Shown: positions 25,189 through 33,832, counted from the first letter of the stretch. The stretch: DNA of 64,000 bases from Streptomyces coelicoflavus (GCF_003112555.1 NZ_BEWB01000002.1:992001-1056000), one strand, 5' to 3'. The notes: generated from the sequence alone by a model not told the origin. Numbers and translations: made by a program.

Positions 25189-26217
25189 ATGAAGGTCGGA
25201 GTACTGACCGGAGGCGGCGACTGCCCCGGGCTCAACGCCGTCATCCGGGCCGTCGTCCGCAAGGGCGTCCAGGAGTACGGCTACGACTTCACCGGCTTCC
25301 GGGACGGCTGGCGCGGCCCCCTGGAGGGCGACACCGTCCCGCTCGACATCCCGGCCGTCCGCGGCATCCTGCCCCGCGGCGGCACCGTCCTCGGCTCCTC
25401 GCGCACCAACCCGCTCCAGCAGCGGGACGGCATCCGGCGCATCAAGGACAACCTCGCCGCACTCGGCGTCGAGGCCCTCATCACCATCGGCGGCGAGGAC
25501 ACCCTCGGCGTCGCCACCCGCCTCGCCGACGAGTACGGCGTGCCCTGCGTCGGCGTCCCCAAGACCATCGACAACGACCTGTCAGCCACCGACTACACCT
25601 TCGGCTTCGACACCGCCGTCGGCATCGCCACCGAGGCCATCGACCGGCTGCACACCACCGCCGAGTCCCACATGCGCGTCCTGGTCGTCGAGGTCATGGG
25701 CCGGCACGCCGGCTGGATCGCCCTCCACTCGGGCCTGGCCGGCGGCGCCAACGTCATCCTCATCCCCGAGCAGCGCTTCGACGTCGAGCAGGTGTGCGCC
25801 TGGGTGACCTCCCGCTTCCGGGCCTCCTACGCCCCGATCGTGGTCGTCGCCGAGGGCGCGATGCCGCGCGACGGCGACATGGTGCTCAAGGACGAGTCGC
25901 TGGACTCCTACGGGCACGTCCGGCTGTCCGGCGTCGGCGAGTGGCTGGCCAAGCAGATCGAGAAGCGCACCGGCAACGAGGCCCGCACCACCGTCCTCGG
26001 CCACGTCCAGCGCGGCGGCACCCCCAGCGCCTTCGACCGCTGGCTCGCCACCCGCTTCGGACTGCACGCCATCGACTGCGTGCACGACGGGGACTTCGGC
26101 AAGATGGTCGCCCTGCGCGGTACGGACATCGTCCGCGTCCCGATCGCCGAGGCCACGGCCCGGCTGAAAACGGTCGACCCGGCGCTGTACGAGGAGGTCG
26201 GTGTCTTCTTCGGCTGA
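25189..26217 (+). CDS. pfkA: 6-phosphofructokinase of the PPi-PFK-like group
   Basis: 342 aa, single PFK domain: 'GVLTGGGDCPGLNAVIR', 'LITIGGEDTLGVA', 'VGVPKTIDNDL' (catalytic Asp128), 'VEVMGRHAGWIA' and 'LGHVQRGGTPSAFDR'. Positions 104 and 125 are Asp and Lys. In the family, Gly at the first position goes with ATP use, and Asp with Lys goes with pyrophosphate use; the whole sequence resembles Amycolatopsis methanolica PPi-PFK (from memory). It phosphorylates fructose 6-phosphate. S. coelicolor has three homologues. Good Shine-Dalgarno sequence (AAAGGGG); monocistronic after macR. Confidence 0.93.
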   Translation: MKVGVLTGGGDCPGLNAVIRAVVRKGVQEYGYDFTGFRDGWRGPLEGDTVPLDIPAVRGILPRGGTVLGSSRTNPLQQRDGIRRIKDNLAALGVEALITIGGEDTLGVATRLADEYGVPCVGVPKTIDNDLSATDYTFGFDTAVGIATEAIDRLHTTAESHMRVLVVEVMGRHAGWIALHSGLAGGANVILIPEQRFDVEQVCAWVTSRFRASYAPIVVVAEGAMPRDGDMVLKDESLDSYGHVRLSGVGEWLAKQIEKRTGNEARTTVLGHVQRGGTPSAFDRWLATRFGLHAIDCVHDGDFGKMVALRGTDIVRVPIAEATARLKTVDPALYEEVGVFFG

Positions 26218-26313
26218 CCCCGATCCGGCGGTCCCCGGGGATCTGCCGCTGACCGGCGAGGGTGGGCCGAGGGCCGTATATTCGGCCCGGAGCCCACCAC
26301 GACGGGAGCGGTC

Positions 26314-27309
26314 ATGGAGATCCTTGCCTTCGGCGTCCAGGCCGACGAGAAGCCCCTGATCGAGCGGGCCTTCGGCGACCACGAGGACGTCCGCTGCCTG
26401 GACGTCTTCCTCAACGAGGACACCGCCCCCATCGCGGCCGGCTACGAGATCGTCTCCACCTCCGTCAACGCCGACCTCGGCGCGGACGTCCTGGAGATCC
26501 TCGCGGCCGGCGGCACCCGGATGGTGGCCCAGCGCTCCACCGGCTTCAACAACGTCGACCTGGCCACCGCCGAGCGGCTCGGCATGACCGTCGCCCGGGT
26601 GTCGTACTACTCGCCCCACTCGGTCGCCGAGTTCGCCTGGGCCCTCGCCATGGCCGTCAACCGGCGGATCGTGCGCGCCTCCAACCGCACCCGCGACTTC
26701 GACTTCCGCCTCGACGGCCTGATGGGCCGGGACCTGCACGGCCGCACCGCCGGGGTGCTCGGCACCGGCAAGATCGGCGAGGCCTTCGCCCGGATCGCCC
26801 ACGGCTTCGGCATGCGCCTGCTCGGCTGGGACGTCGCCGAGAACCCGGCCTGCGCCGAACTGGGCATGCGCTACGTCCCGAAGGACGAGCTGCTCGCCCG
26901 CTCCGACCTGATCACCCTGCACGTCCCGCTGATGGCCGAGACCCGGCACCTGATCGACGCCGCCGCGCTGAAGGCGATGCGCGACGACGCCATCCTGATC
27001 AACTCCAGCCGCGGCGGCCTGATCGACACCGCGGCCCTGGTCGGCGAGCTGCGCGCGGGCCGCTTCGCGGGCGTGGGCCTGGACGTGTACGAGGCGGAGG
27101 CGGGCCTGTTCTTCCTCGACAAGTCCCTGGAGGCCGTCGAGGACGACACCCTGGCCCGCCTCGTCACCTTCCCGAACGTCCTGGTCACCTCCCACCAGGC
27201 CTACTACACCGAGGACGCCGTCGGCCAGATCGTCGACACGACGGTGCGCAACGTCCTCGACTACCGGGAGGGCCGCCGCTCGGAGAACGTGCTCGTCCCG
27301 CGCAGCTGA
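26314..27309 (+). CDS. D-2-hydroxyacid dehydrogenase (D-lactate dehydrogenase-like)
   Basis: 331 aa. Substrate domain with 'VAQRSTGFNNVD' near residue 74, NAD-binding 'GRTAGVLGTGKIGEAFARIA' at about 145-165, catalytic Arg in 'INSSRGGLIDT' near 234, Glu in 'GVGLDVYEAEAG' and His in 'VLVTSHQAYYTE' near 297. The 'GLFFLDKSL' insertion is typical of fermentative D-lactate dehydrogenases. It interconverts pyruvate and D-lactate with NADH. The last 49 bases overlap the convergent anthranilate synthase gene. Confidence 0.9.
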   Translation: MEILAFGVQADEKPLIERAFGDHEDVRCLDVFLNEDTAPIAAGYEIVSTSVNADLGADVLEILAAGGTRMVAQRSTGFNNVDLATAERLGMTVARVSYYSPHSVAEFAWALAMAVNRRIVRASNRTRDFDFRLDGLMGRDLHGRTAGVLGTGKIGEAFARIAHGFGMRLLGWDVAENPACAELGMRYVPKDELLARSDLITLHVPLMAETRHLIDAAALKAMRDDAILINSSRGGLIDTAALVGELRAGRFAGVGLDVYEAEAGLFFLDKSLEAVEDDTLARLVTFPNVLVTSHQAYYTEDAVGQIVDTTVRNVLDYREGRRSENVLVPRS

Positions 27310-29165
27310 CCGGCCAGCTCCCGCACGATCGCGGTGCCGTTCAGCGTCAGCACCGACTCGGGGTGGAACTGCACCCCCGCGAAGCCCGCGCCCCGCAGCG
27401 CGTGCACCTCGCCGCCCGCCGAACGGCTCACCTCGACGCCGTGCGCGGCCAGTTCGGCGGCCGCCGCGTCGTCGCAGCGCGCGGTGAAGCTGTTGTAGAA
27501 GCCGACCGTCTCCGGCCGCCCGAACAGGTCGATCTCCGTCTGCGCCCCCTGGTACGGCACCTCCTTGCGGACGATGTCCAGACCCAGCTCCGCCGCGATC
27601 AGCTCGTGGCCGAGGCAGACGCCGAGGACGCCGTGCCGGTGCCCCGCGATCACCTCGGCGGTCAGGGACCGCAGGAAGCGCATCTTCGGGTCGGCCGGGT
27701 CCGAGGGGTCCCCGGGGCCAGGACCCAGCACCACCGGGCCGCCCTCGTGCCCCAGCACCGCCCCGCGCAGCCCCGGCTCGTCGTACCGCCGTACGCTCAC
27801 CGCGAGCCCCGAGGAGCGCAGCACGTGCGCGAGCATCGCCGTGAAGGTGTCCTCCGCGTCGACGACCAGGGCATGCCCGGACAGCTCGGCCGACGGCGCC
27901 TGCATCCGCAGCCAGAACGGGGCCAGGGAGGCGCGGCGCCCGTCCAGCGCCGCCCGCACCCGGGGGTCGTCGGCCAGCCCCGGCCGCCCCGCCTCCGCGC
28001 GCGGCCGGGACGGGCGTACGCCCAGCGCCGCCAGCACGCCGGCCGCCTTGGCGTGGGTCTCGGCGACCTCGCCCGCCGGGTCCGAGCCGCGCACCAGCGT
28101 GGCGCCGACCGGCACCCGCAGCCGCCCGGCCGCGTCGATGTCGGCGGTGCGGATCAGGATGGGGGAGTCGAGCGTCTGCGGGCCCGGCAGCCCCGGCCCG
28201 TCACCCGGGTCCCGGCCGAGCAGCGCCAGCGCGCCCGCGTAGTAGCCCCGCCCGCCGGTCTCGTGCCGCTCGATGACCCGGCAGGCGTTCTGCACCGGCG
28301 AGCCGGTGACCGTCGCCGCGAACATCGTCTCCCGCAGCACCTCCCGCGCGTCCAGGGAGGACCTGCCGCGCAGCTCGTACTCGGTGTGCGCGAGGTGCGC
28401 CATCTCCTTCAGCCGCGGGCCGACGACCACCCCGCCCATGTCGCCGACGGTGCACATCATCTTGAGCTCCTCGTCGACGACCATCGACAGCTCCTCGATC
28501 TCCTTGCCGTCGGCCAGGAAGTCCAGGAGGTGCTCGGGGGTCGGCCCCTCGGCGGGGTAGCGGTACGTGCCGCTGATCGGGTTCATGACGACCGTGCCCC
28601 CGGACATCCGCACGTGCACCTCCGGGCTGGCGCCCACCAGCGTCCGCTCCCCGGTGTGCACGACGAACGTCCAGTACGCGCCCCGCTCGCCCTCCAGCAG
28701 CCGCCGGAACAGGGCCAGCGCGTCGGCCCGCCCGAACCCGGGGATCCGCCCCTCGTACGTCCGCCGGATCACGAAGTTCGCGCCCTCGCCCCGCCCGATC
28801 TCCTCGTCGAGGACCCGGCCGACGATCCGCGCGTACTCCTCGTCACCGACGTCGAAGCCGCCGCCCTCGACCCGCACCTCGTGCGCGGGCAGCTGCGCCA
28901 GCGCCTCGGCGAGCGGGATGTCGTGGCGCTCCTCGGGGGTGAGCATCAGCAGCGGAGTGCCGTCGTCGCGGACGTCGAAGCCGCGTTCGCGGATCTGCCG
29001 GAAGGGGACGAGCGCCAGACCGTCGTCGGGCAGGCCGGCGAGTCTGTCGTGCTCCGTGACCGGGCCGAGCAGCAGTTCCACGGTGTCGTGGTCGTGACCG
29101 GGGGCGCGGCGGCGGAGCAGGGCGAACGGGCGGGGGTCGGCCAGGAGGCCGTCGAGCGGTGTCAT
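27261..29165 (-). CDS. trpE: anthranilate synthase, fused TrpE-TrpG
   Basis: 634 aa. Residues about 1-410 are the chorismate-using component ('LVGASPEVHVRMSGG', 'NPISGTYRY', 'MCTVGDMGG', 'FAATVTGSPVQNACRVIE'). After a linker, about 430-625 are the glutamine amidotransferase with 'GVCLGHELIAAELG' (nucleophile Cys) and 'GVQFHPESVLT' (His, Glu). It converts chorismate and glutamine to anthranilate. Start ATG follows AGAAGGA. Expression is under the Trp-rich leader and attenuator just upstream. It overlaps the convergent dehydrogenase gene by 49 bases. Confidence 0.95.
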   Translation of the reverse strand: MTPLDGLLADPRPFALLRRRAPGHDHDTVELLLGPVTEHDRLAGLPDDGLALVPFRQIRERGFDVRDDGTPLLMLTPEERHDIPLAEALAQLPAHEVRVEGGGFDVGDEEYARIVGRVLDEEIGRGEGANFVIRRTYEGRIPGFGRADALALFRRLLEGERGAYWTFVVHTGERTLVGASPEVHVRMSGGTVVMNPISGTYRYPAEGPTPEHLLDFLADGKEIEELSMVVDEELKMMCTVGDMGGVVVGPRLKEMAHLAHTEYELRGRSSLDAREVLRETMFAATVTGSPVQNACRVIERHETGGRGYYAGALALLGRDPGDGPGLPGPQTLDSPILIRTADIDAAGRLRVPVGATLVRGSDPAGEVAETHAKAAGVLAALGVRPSRPRAEAGRPGLADDPRVRAALDGRRASLAPFWLRMQAPSAELSGHALVVDAEDTFTAMLAHVLRSSGLAVSVRRYDEPGLRGAVLGHEGGPVVLGPGPGDPSDPADPKMRFLRSLTAEVIAGHRHGVLGVCLGHELIAAELGLDIVRKEVPYQGAQTEIDLFGRPETVGFYNSFTARCDDAAAAELAAHGVEVSRSAGGEVHALRGAGFAGVQFHPESVLTLNGTAIVRELAGQLRGTSTFSERRPSR

Positions 29166-29218
29166 GGTCCGGGTCCTTCTCGGTTGTCGGAGAGGAACGG
29201 ACCCGGCTCGGAGAACGC

Positions 29219-29245
29219 CGAAGGCCGCCCCTCGGGCGGCCTTCG
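29219..29245 (-). terminator. attenuator hairpin of the anthranilate synthase gene
   Basis: Perfect 12-bp stem, CGAAGGCCGCCC with GGGCGGCCTTCG around a three-base loop, between the leader peptide stop and the trpE start. It is the presumed terminator arm of a tryptophan attenuator. Confidence 0.8.
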
Positions 29246-29267
29246 CGGAGTCTTGAGTCGCGCGCAG

Positions 29268-29324
29268 TCAGTGGGCCGCCGGATGAGCGGTCCACCACCA
29301 GTTCTGGGTCGAGTGCGCGAACAT
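29268..29324 (-). CDS. trpL: tryptophan attenuator leader peptide
   Basis: 18 aa with three consecutive Trp codons (residues 9-11) and then a TGA stop, 22 bases before the attenuator hairpin. Ribosome stalling at the Trp codons when charged tRNA-Trp is scarce should block terminator formation. A TAGGGT -10 at 29337-29332 lies seven bases before the ATG, so the leader is probably translated from a leaderless 5' end. Trp attenuators of this layout are known for Streptomyces trpE genes (established); this copy is read directly from the sequence. Confidence 0.88.
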   Translation of the reverse strand: MFAHSTQNWWWTAHPAAH

Positions 29325-29362
29325 GCCGTCGACCCTAGCGCATCCGCGCCCGGGTCGACGGC
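29325..29362 (-). promoter_or_regulatory. 11-bp inverted repeat spanning the trpL promoter
   Basis: GCCGTCGACCC (29325-29335) and GGGTCGACGGC (29352-29362) are perfect complements 16 bases apart. The left arm covers part of the TAGGGT -10 and reaches the trpL ATG. The whole begins eight bases before the amidase stop region, so it may terminate the amidase transcript, act as an operator, or both. Confidence 0.6.
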
Positions 29363-29369
29363 GGTTGCC

Positions 29370-32198
29370 TCAGATGATCATGCCGTACGTGTTCCAGCCG
29401 CCGCCGATCCTGGTGCGGCCCTTGAACGGCGCCGAGGCGCTGCCGGTGCCCTGGTAGTACCAGAGCACGCCGTCCTTGTCGCGGGCGATCAGGTCCGGCA
29501 CGCCGTCCCGGTTCAGGTCGCTCGGTCCGTTCAGCACGTCGTAGACGTACCAGCCGCCGCCGACCCGGGTGCGGGACTCGAACACGGCCGACGCGTTGCC
29601 CGTGCCCCTGTACAGCCACAGGACGCCGCTCTTGTCGCGGGCGACGAGGTCCGGCCTGCCGTCACCGGTGAGGTCGCCGGTGTCGGTCAGCGTGTTGTAG
29701 ACGTACCAGCCGCCGCCGATCCGGGACTTGGTCTCGAAGGGCGCGGCGGTGTTGCCGGTGCCCTTGTAGAGCCAGAGCACGCCGCTCTTGTCGCGGGCGA
29801 TCAAGTCCGGCCTGCCGTCACCCGTGAGGTCCCGGGCGCCGGTGATCGTGTCATAGACGGACCAGCCGCCGCCGACCCGGGTGCGGGACTCGAACGGCTC
29901 CGTCATGTCGCCGCTGCCCTTGTAGTACCAGAGCACACCGCTCTTGTCGCGGGCCACCGCGTCGCCGGTGCCGTCGGCGCGCAGCGCCGTGAGCGTCGTC
30001 ACCGCGTTGTAGGTGTTCCAGCCGCCGCCGATGCGGAAGCGGCCGAAGAACGGCGAGGACGCGCTGCCGGTGCCCTGGTACTGCCACAGCACGCCCGAGG
30101 AGTCCCGGCCGAGGATGTCGTACCGGTCGGTGCCCGGGTCGGGCGCGGTGCCCTTGACCAGCTGGACGTCGGCCGTGCGGACGTAGCCGATGCGGTGGTT
30201 GAAGCGGATCGGGTAGTACGTGGTGTCGCCCACGACCACCGTGCGCGAGCCCTCGCCCGAACCGTCGATGTTGCCGCTGTTGTAGTACGAGCCCTTCATG
30301 GCGCCGCCGGCCAGGGCGTACTTCTGTCCGGCGAGGACGCCGTACTTGGTCAGCGACTCGTTGTTCTTGTTCTGGACCGGCACTCCGGTGCCCGCGTACG
30401 CGCCGTCCTCGGGGTAGGCGCGCCCGTACACCGGTATGGAGCTCGCCCCGGCCTTGGCCGTGACCACGTCCGGTGTGCCGACGGGGGTGGCGAACTGGCC
30501 GCCCCGGTTGTAGAACCAGGCCTTCTTGCCGCCGTACCAGATGGCCGTCCAGTCCTGCCGTGCCTCGGCGACCACGAACTCGCCGCCGGCCAGGACCTTG
30601 TTGGCCCAGTTCCAGCCCTCGGTCCAGGACTGGCTGCCCAGGTACGGGTCGGTGAGCGTGGCCGAGGAGGTGGACGGCGAGGAGTACAGGTAGGTGAAGT
30701 TCGCCGGCTGCTTGGGGACCGAGGAGCCGCCGTTGGTGATCTTCGGCTGGTTCGCCGTGGTGAACGGCGGGACGACGCGGATCACCTGGCCCGCCCTGTA
30801 CGGGCCGCCCGGTCCCTCGGCGCCGGTGGGGGCGCCCAGCAGGTCCATGTAGTGGTTCCAGTCCCAGAACGGGCCCGGGTCCCAGTGCTGGGTCTTCACG
30901 TTGCCGTCCAGGACGCCCGGGACCTCGTCGTGGCCGAGGACGTGCTCACGGTCCAGCGGGATGTCGTACTTGCCGGCCAGGTACTTCACCAGCGCGGCCG
31001 AGGACTCGTACTGCGGCTCGGTGTACCAGCTGCCGTCCTTGATCGCGTAACCCTCGTGCTCGATGCCGATCGAGTGCATGTTGAGGGTCTTGTTGGCCGC
31101 GTGCCACGCCTCGTTCTTCGTCTCGACCATCTGGGTGACCAGACCGTCGGAGGCGCGGATCAGGTAGTGGGCGCTGGCGTACGAGTACGAGTTCTGGAAG
31201 ACGCCCAGGGCGCTGCTGTAGCTGCCCTCGGTGTCGTGGATCACGATCGAGGTGATCTCGTGGCCGGCCGTGGGGCGGCTCGCGACGTTGTAGTTGCCCC
31301 AGTCGTCGATGCCGCCGTTCTGCTTGTAGGCGGCGGGACGGAAGTCGCAGTTCAGACCGGACGGGCACTCGGGGGTGGGGGCGGCGGAGGCCGCGGCCAG
31401 CTCCAGGTCCGTCGTCTTCTTCGGCTTCACCGCCGGGTCGGCCGGCAGGGTGAGGGACTGGCCGTCGCCGGTGACGCGCTTCTCACCGGTCTTGATCGAC
31501 TCGAACACGCGCTTGGCGAAGAGCTGCGCGCCCTTGTGGTCCGGGGCCTGGCTGGCGCGGGCCACCGCCGGGTACCAGGCGCCGGGGTCCTCGGGCAGCG
31601 AACCGGTCGCGTCCTTCTGGTACTTGGCCAGCAGCGCGGCGCCCGCCCGGATGCTCTCGCCGGTGTCGCTCTGCACCTTCTCGGCCGACGCGTCGATGAG
31701 GCCGGCCGCCTCGTCCAGGGTGTGCAGCCGCGGGTCGTCGGTGTCGACGGGCTCCTCGTCGAGGCTCTCGAGAGCCTTGTCGGCGTCGAAGTGCTTCTCG
31801 ACGACCGGGTCGCCGCTGCGGTTCATGTGCTCGAGCCGGTGCTCGCGCTCCTCGGCCGCGTCCTTGTTCTCCAGGCTGTCCGCGTCGACGTCCGTGAGCC
31901 CCATGACGTTGTACGCGCCGGTGGTACTCGGCAGCCCGTCGTGGTCCTCCCAGCGCGTCTGCCGGTACGAGACCGCCATCAGCACGCTCTGCGGGACGTC
32001 GAACTCCTCGGCGGCCTGCTCGAACTCGCTCTGCAGCCGGGCGCCCGGGGCCACGGCCGCCTGGGCGGCGTCCGAGCCGAGCAGGCCCGGCGAGGCCAGG
32101 GCCAGGCCGCCGGCCGTGGCGGCGACGGCCACCGCCGAGGCTATGCCGTAGACGAGCAGTTTCTTCTTCTTGCGGTCTCTTCGGTGATCCGCGCTCAA
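29370..32198 (-). CDS. secreted N-acetylmuramoyl-L-alanine amidase with C-terminal FG-GAP/VCBS-like repeats
   Basis: 942 aa. Basic N-terminus and membrane/signal segment (about 10-40); a helical region to about 250; an Ami_2 zinc amidase at about 290-460 with 'IVIHDTEG', 'HSIGIEHEG', 'VLGHDEVPG' and 'QHWDPGPFWDW'. An SH3-like linker region follows, then about five repeats of some 53 residues built on 'DLTGDGRPDLIARDKSGVLW', likely a beta-propeller-like carbohydrate-binding module. It should cleave the bond between muramic acid and L-Ala at the cell surface. TTG start after GGGGTGGGG; an earlier start would disrupt the signal. Confidence 0.88.
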   Translation of the reverse strand: MSADHRRDRKKKKLLVYGIASAVAVAATAGGLALASPGLLGSDAAQAAVAPGARLQSEFEQAAEEFDVPQSVLMAVSYRQTRWEDHDGLPSTTGAYNVMGLTDVDADSLENKDAAEEREHRLEHMNRSGDPVVEKHFDADKALESLDEEPVDTDDPRLHTLDEAAGLIDASAEKVQSDTGESIRAGAALLAKYQKDATGSLPEDPGAWYPAVARASQAPDHKGAQLFAKRVFESIKTGEKRVTGDGQSLTLPADPAVKPKKTTDLELAAASAAPTPECPSGLNCDFRPAAYKQNGGIDDWGNYNVASRPTAGHEITSIVIHDTEGSYSSALGVFQNSYSYASAHYLIRASDGLVTQMVETKNEAWHAANKTLNMHSIGIEHEGYAIKDGSWYTEPQYESSAALVKYLAGKYDIPLDREHVLGHDEVPGVLDGNVKTQHWDPGPFWDWNHYMDLLGAPTGAEGPGGPYRAGQVIRVVPPFTTANQPKITNGGSSVPKQPANFTYLYSSPSTSSATLTDPYLGSQSWTEGWNWANKVLAGGEFVVAEARQDWTAIWYGGKKAWFYNRGGQFATPVGTPDVVTAKAGASSIPVYGRAYPEDGAYAGTGVPVQNKNNESLTKYGVLAGQKYALAGGAMKGSYYNSGNIDGSGEGSRTVVVGDTTYYPIRFNHRIGYVRTADVQLVKGTAPDPGTDRYDILGRDSSGVLWQYQGTGSASSPFFGRFRIGGGWNTYNAVTTLTALRADGTGDAVARDKSGVLWYYKGSGDMTEPFESRTRVGGGWSVYDTITGARDLTGDGRPDLIARDKSGVLWLYKGTGNTAAPFETKSRIGGGWYVYNTLTDTGDLTGDGRPDLVARDKSGVLWLYRGTGNASAVFESRTRVGGGWYVYDVLNGPSDLNRDGVPDLIARDKDGVLWYYQGTGSASAPFKGRTRIGGGWNTYGMII

Positions 32199-32355
32199 AA
32201 CCCCACCCCGGTATGCCCTCGATATGAATATGTATGAACGTCGTCCGTGCTGTGAACTTCGGAGGCGCGTGAGGTTACCAACCCTGCGGCGGCGGGCCGC
32301 GGCGGGGTCCCGTCTCACCTGTCGGGCGAGGGAAAAACCGCGTTGCGCGACCCCG

Positions 32356-32361
32356 TAGTGT
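32356..32361 (+). promoter_or_regulatory. -10 hexamer of aroH
   Basis: TAGTGT, six bases, GTG. This would make the first GTG leaderless, while AAGGGG overlapping it could serve the second GTG six bases on. Confidence 0.35.
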
Positions 32362-32367
32362 TAAGGG

Positions 32368-33720
32368 GTGACCGTGAACGCTAAGACCAGCCCGAGCGCT
32401 GGCAACACCTGGCGAGACCTGCCCGCGGCGCAGCAGCCCGAGTACCCCGACACCGAGGCTCTGCGCGCAGTGATCGCGGACCTCGAGTCGTATCCGCCGC
32501 TCGTCTTCGCGGGCGAGTGCGACCAGCTGCGTGCCCGGATGGCGGCCGTCGCCAAGGGAGAGGCGTTCCTCCTCCAGGGCGGCGACTGCGCCGAGGCCTT
32601 CGACGCGGTGTCCGCGGACCACATCCGCAACAAGCTCAAGACGCTGCTCCAGATGGGCGCCGTCCTCACCTACGCCGCCTCCGTGCCCGTGGTGAAGGTC
32701 GGCCGGATCGCCGGCCAGTACTCCAAGCCGCGCTCCAAGCCGACCGAGACCCGCGACGGCGTGACGCTGCCGACCTACCGCGGCGACTCCGTCAACGGCT
32801 TCGACTTCACCGAAGAGGCCCGGATCCCGGACCCCGAGCGGCTCAAGCGCATGTACCACGCCTCGGCCTCCACACTGAACCTGGTGCGCGCCTTCACCAC
32901 CGGCGGCTACGCCGACCTCAGGCAGGTGCACGCCTGGAACCAGGACTTCGTGAAGTCCTCCCCCTCCGGCCAGCGCTACGAGCAGCTCGCCCGGGAGATC
33001 GACAACGCGCTGAACTTCATGCGGGCCTGCGGGACGGACCCGGCCGAGTTCCAGACCGTCGAGTTCTTCTCCTCCCACGAGGCGCTGCTGCTGGACTACG
33101 AGTCGGCCCTCACCCGCGTCGACTCGCGCACCGGGCAGCTGTACGACGTCTCCGGCCACATGGTGTGGATCGGTGAGCGCACCCGGCAGCTGGACCACGC
33201 GCACATCGAGTTCGCCTCGCGGATCCGCAACCCGATCGGCATCAAGCTCGGCCCGTCCACCACGGCCGAGGAGGCGCTCCAGTACATCGAGCGTCTGGAC
33301 CCCGAGCGCGAGCCCGGGCGGCTGACCTTCATCGTCCGGATGGGCGCGGACAAGATCCGCGACAAGCTCCCGGAGCTGGTGGAGAAGGTCACGGCCTCCG
33401 GCGCGACGGTCGCCTGGATCACCGACCCGATGCACGGCAACACCTACGAGGCGGCCTCCGGTCACAAGACCCGCCGCTTCGACGACGTGCTCGACGAGGT
33501 CAAGGGCTTCTTCGAGGTGCACAAGTCGCTCGGCACCCACCCGGGCGGCATCCACGTCGAGCTGACCGGCGACGACGTCACCGAGTGCGTGGGCGGCGGC
33601 GACGAGATCTTCGTCGACGACCTGCACCAGCGCTACGAGACGGCCTGCGACCCTCGGCTGAACCGCAGCCAGTCGCTCGACCTGGCGTTCCTGGTGGCGG
33701 AGATGTACCGGGACCAGTGA
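32368..33720 (+). CDS. aroH: class II 3-deoxy-7-phosphoheptulonate (DAHP) synthase
   Basis: 450 aa, the plant/actinobacterial class II type: 'LLQGGDCAEAF', 'VKVGRIAGQYSKPRS', 'YRGDSVNGF', 'SSHEALLLDYE', 'SGHMVWIGERTRQLD', 'GIKLGPS', 'WITDPMHGN' and 'GIHVELTGDDVTECVGG' provide the metal, PEP and erythrose-4-phosphate sites. It commits carbon to the shikimate pathway. GTG at 32368 fits a -10 six bases upstream; GTG at 32374 has AAGGGG at a normal distance, so the start is uncertain by two codons. It is divergent from the amidase and ends at a strong terminator. Confidence 0.95.
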   Translation: MTVNAKTSPSAGNTWRDLPAAQQPEYPDTEALRAVIADLESYPPLVFAGECDQLRARMAAVAKGEAFLLQGGDCAEAFDAVSADHIRNKLKTLLQMGAVLTYAASVPVVKVGRIAGQYSKPRSKPTETRDGVTLPTYRGDSVNGFDFTEEARIPDPERLKRMYHASASTLNLVRAFTTGGYADLRQVHAWNQDFVKSSPSGQRYEQLAREIDNALNFMRACGTDPAEFQTVEFFSSHEALLLDYESALTRVDSRTGQLYDVSGHMVWIGERTRQLDHAHIEFASRIRNPIGIKLGPSTTAEEALQYIERLDPEREPGRLTFIVRMGADKIRDKLPELVEKVTASGATVAWITDPMHGNTYEAASGHKTRRFDDVLDEVKGFFEVHKSLGTHPGGIHVELTGDDVTECVGGGDEIFVDDLHQRYETACDPRLNRSQSLDLAFLVAEMYRDQ

Positions 33721-33749
33721 CGGCCGGCCCCCGCCCGGGGCCGGTGAAT

Positions 33750-33790
33750 GGGGCGCGGGTCACACACGATCCGCGCCCCCTTCCCTTTTG
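33750..33790 (+). terminator. intrinsic terminator after aroH
   Basis: Perfect 9-bp stem GGGGCGCGG with CCGCGCCCC across a 12-base loop, followed by CTTCCCTTTTG. One of the few classical T-tract terminators in this window. Confidence 0.85.
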
Positions 33791-33813
33791 TCGATCTTGC
33801 GTGATGGGTAAGG

Positions 33814-33832
33814 TTAGGTTTGCCTCACCGAT
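33814..33832 (+). promoter_or_regulatory. iron box (DmdR/IdeR/DtxR-type operator) before bfd
   Basis: TTAGGTTTGCCTCACCGAT matches about 14 of 19 positions of the actinobacterial iron-box palindrome. It lies about 60 bases before the bfd start and overlaps the likely promoter. Iron-loaded DmdR1 would repress bfd when iron is plentiful (family knowledge). Confidence 0.75.

Noticed and set aside
26262..32237. A nearly 2000-codon plus-strand open frame
   Set aside because: It crosses the dehydrogenase, trpE and amidase genes in another frame or strand; its translation has no recognisable domain and is an artefact of high GC.
32199..32367. Trp attenuator before the DAHP synthase gene
   Set aside because: No run of TGG codons and no terminator hairpin between the promoter and the start codon.
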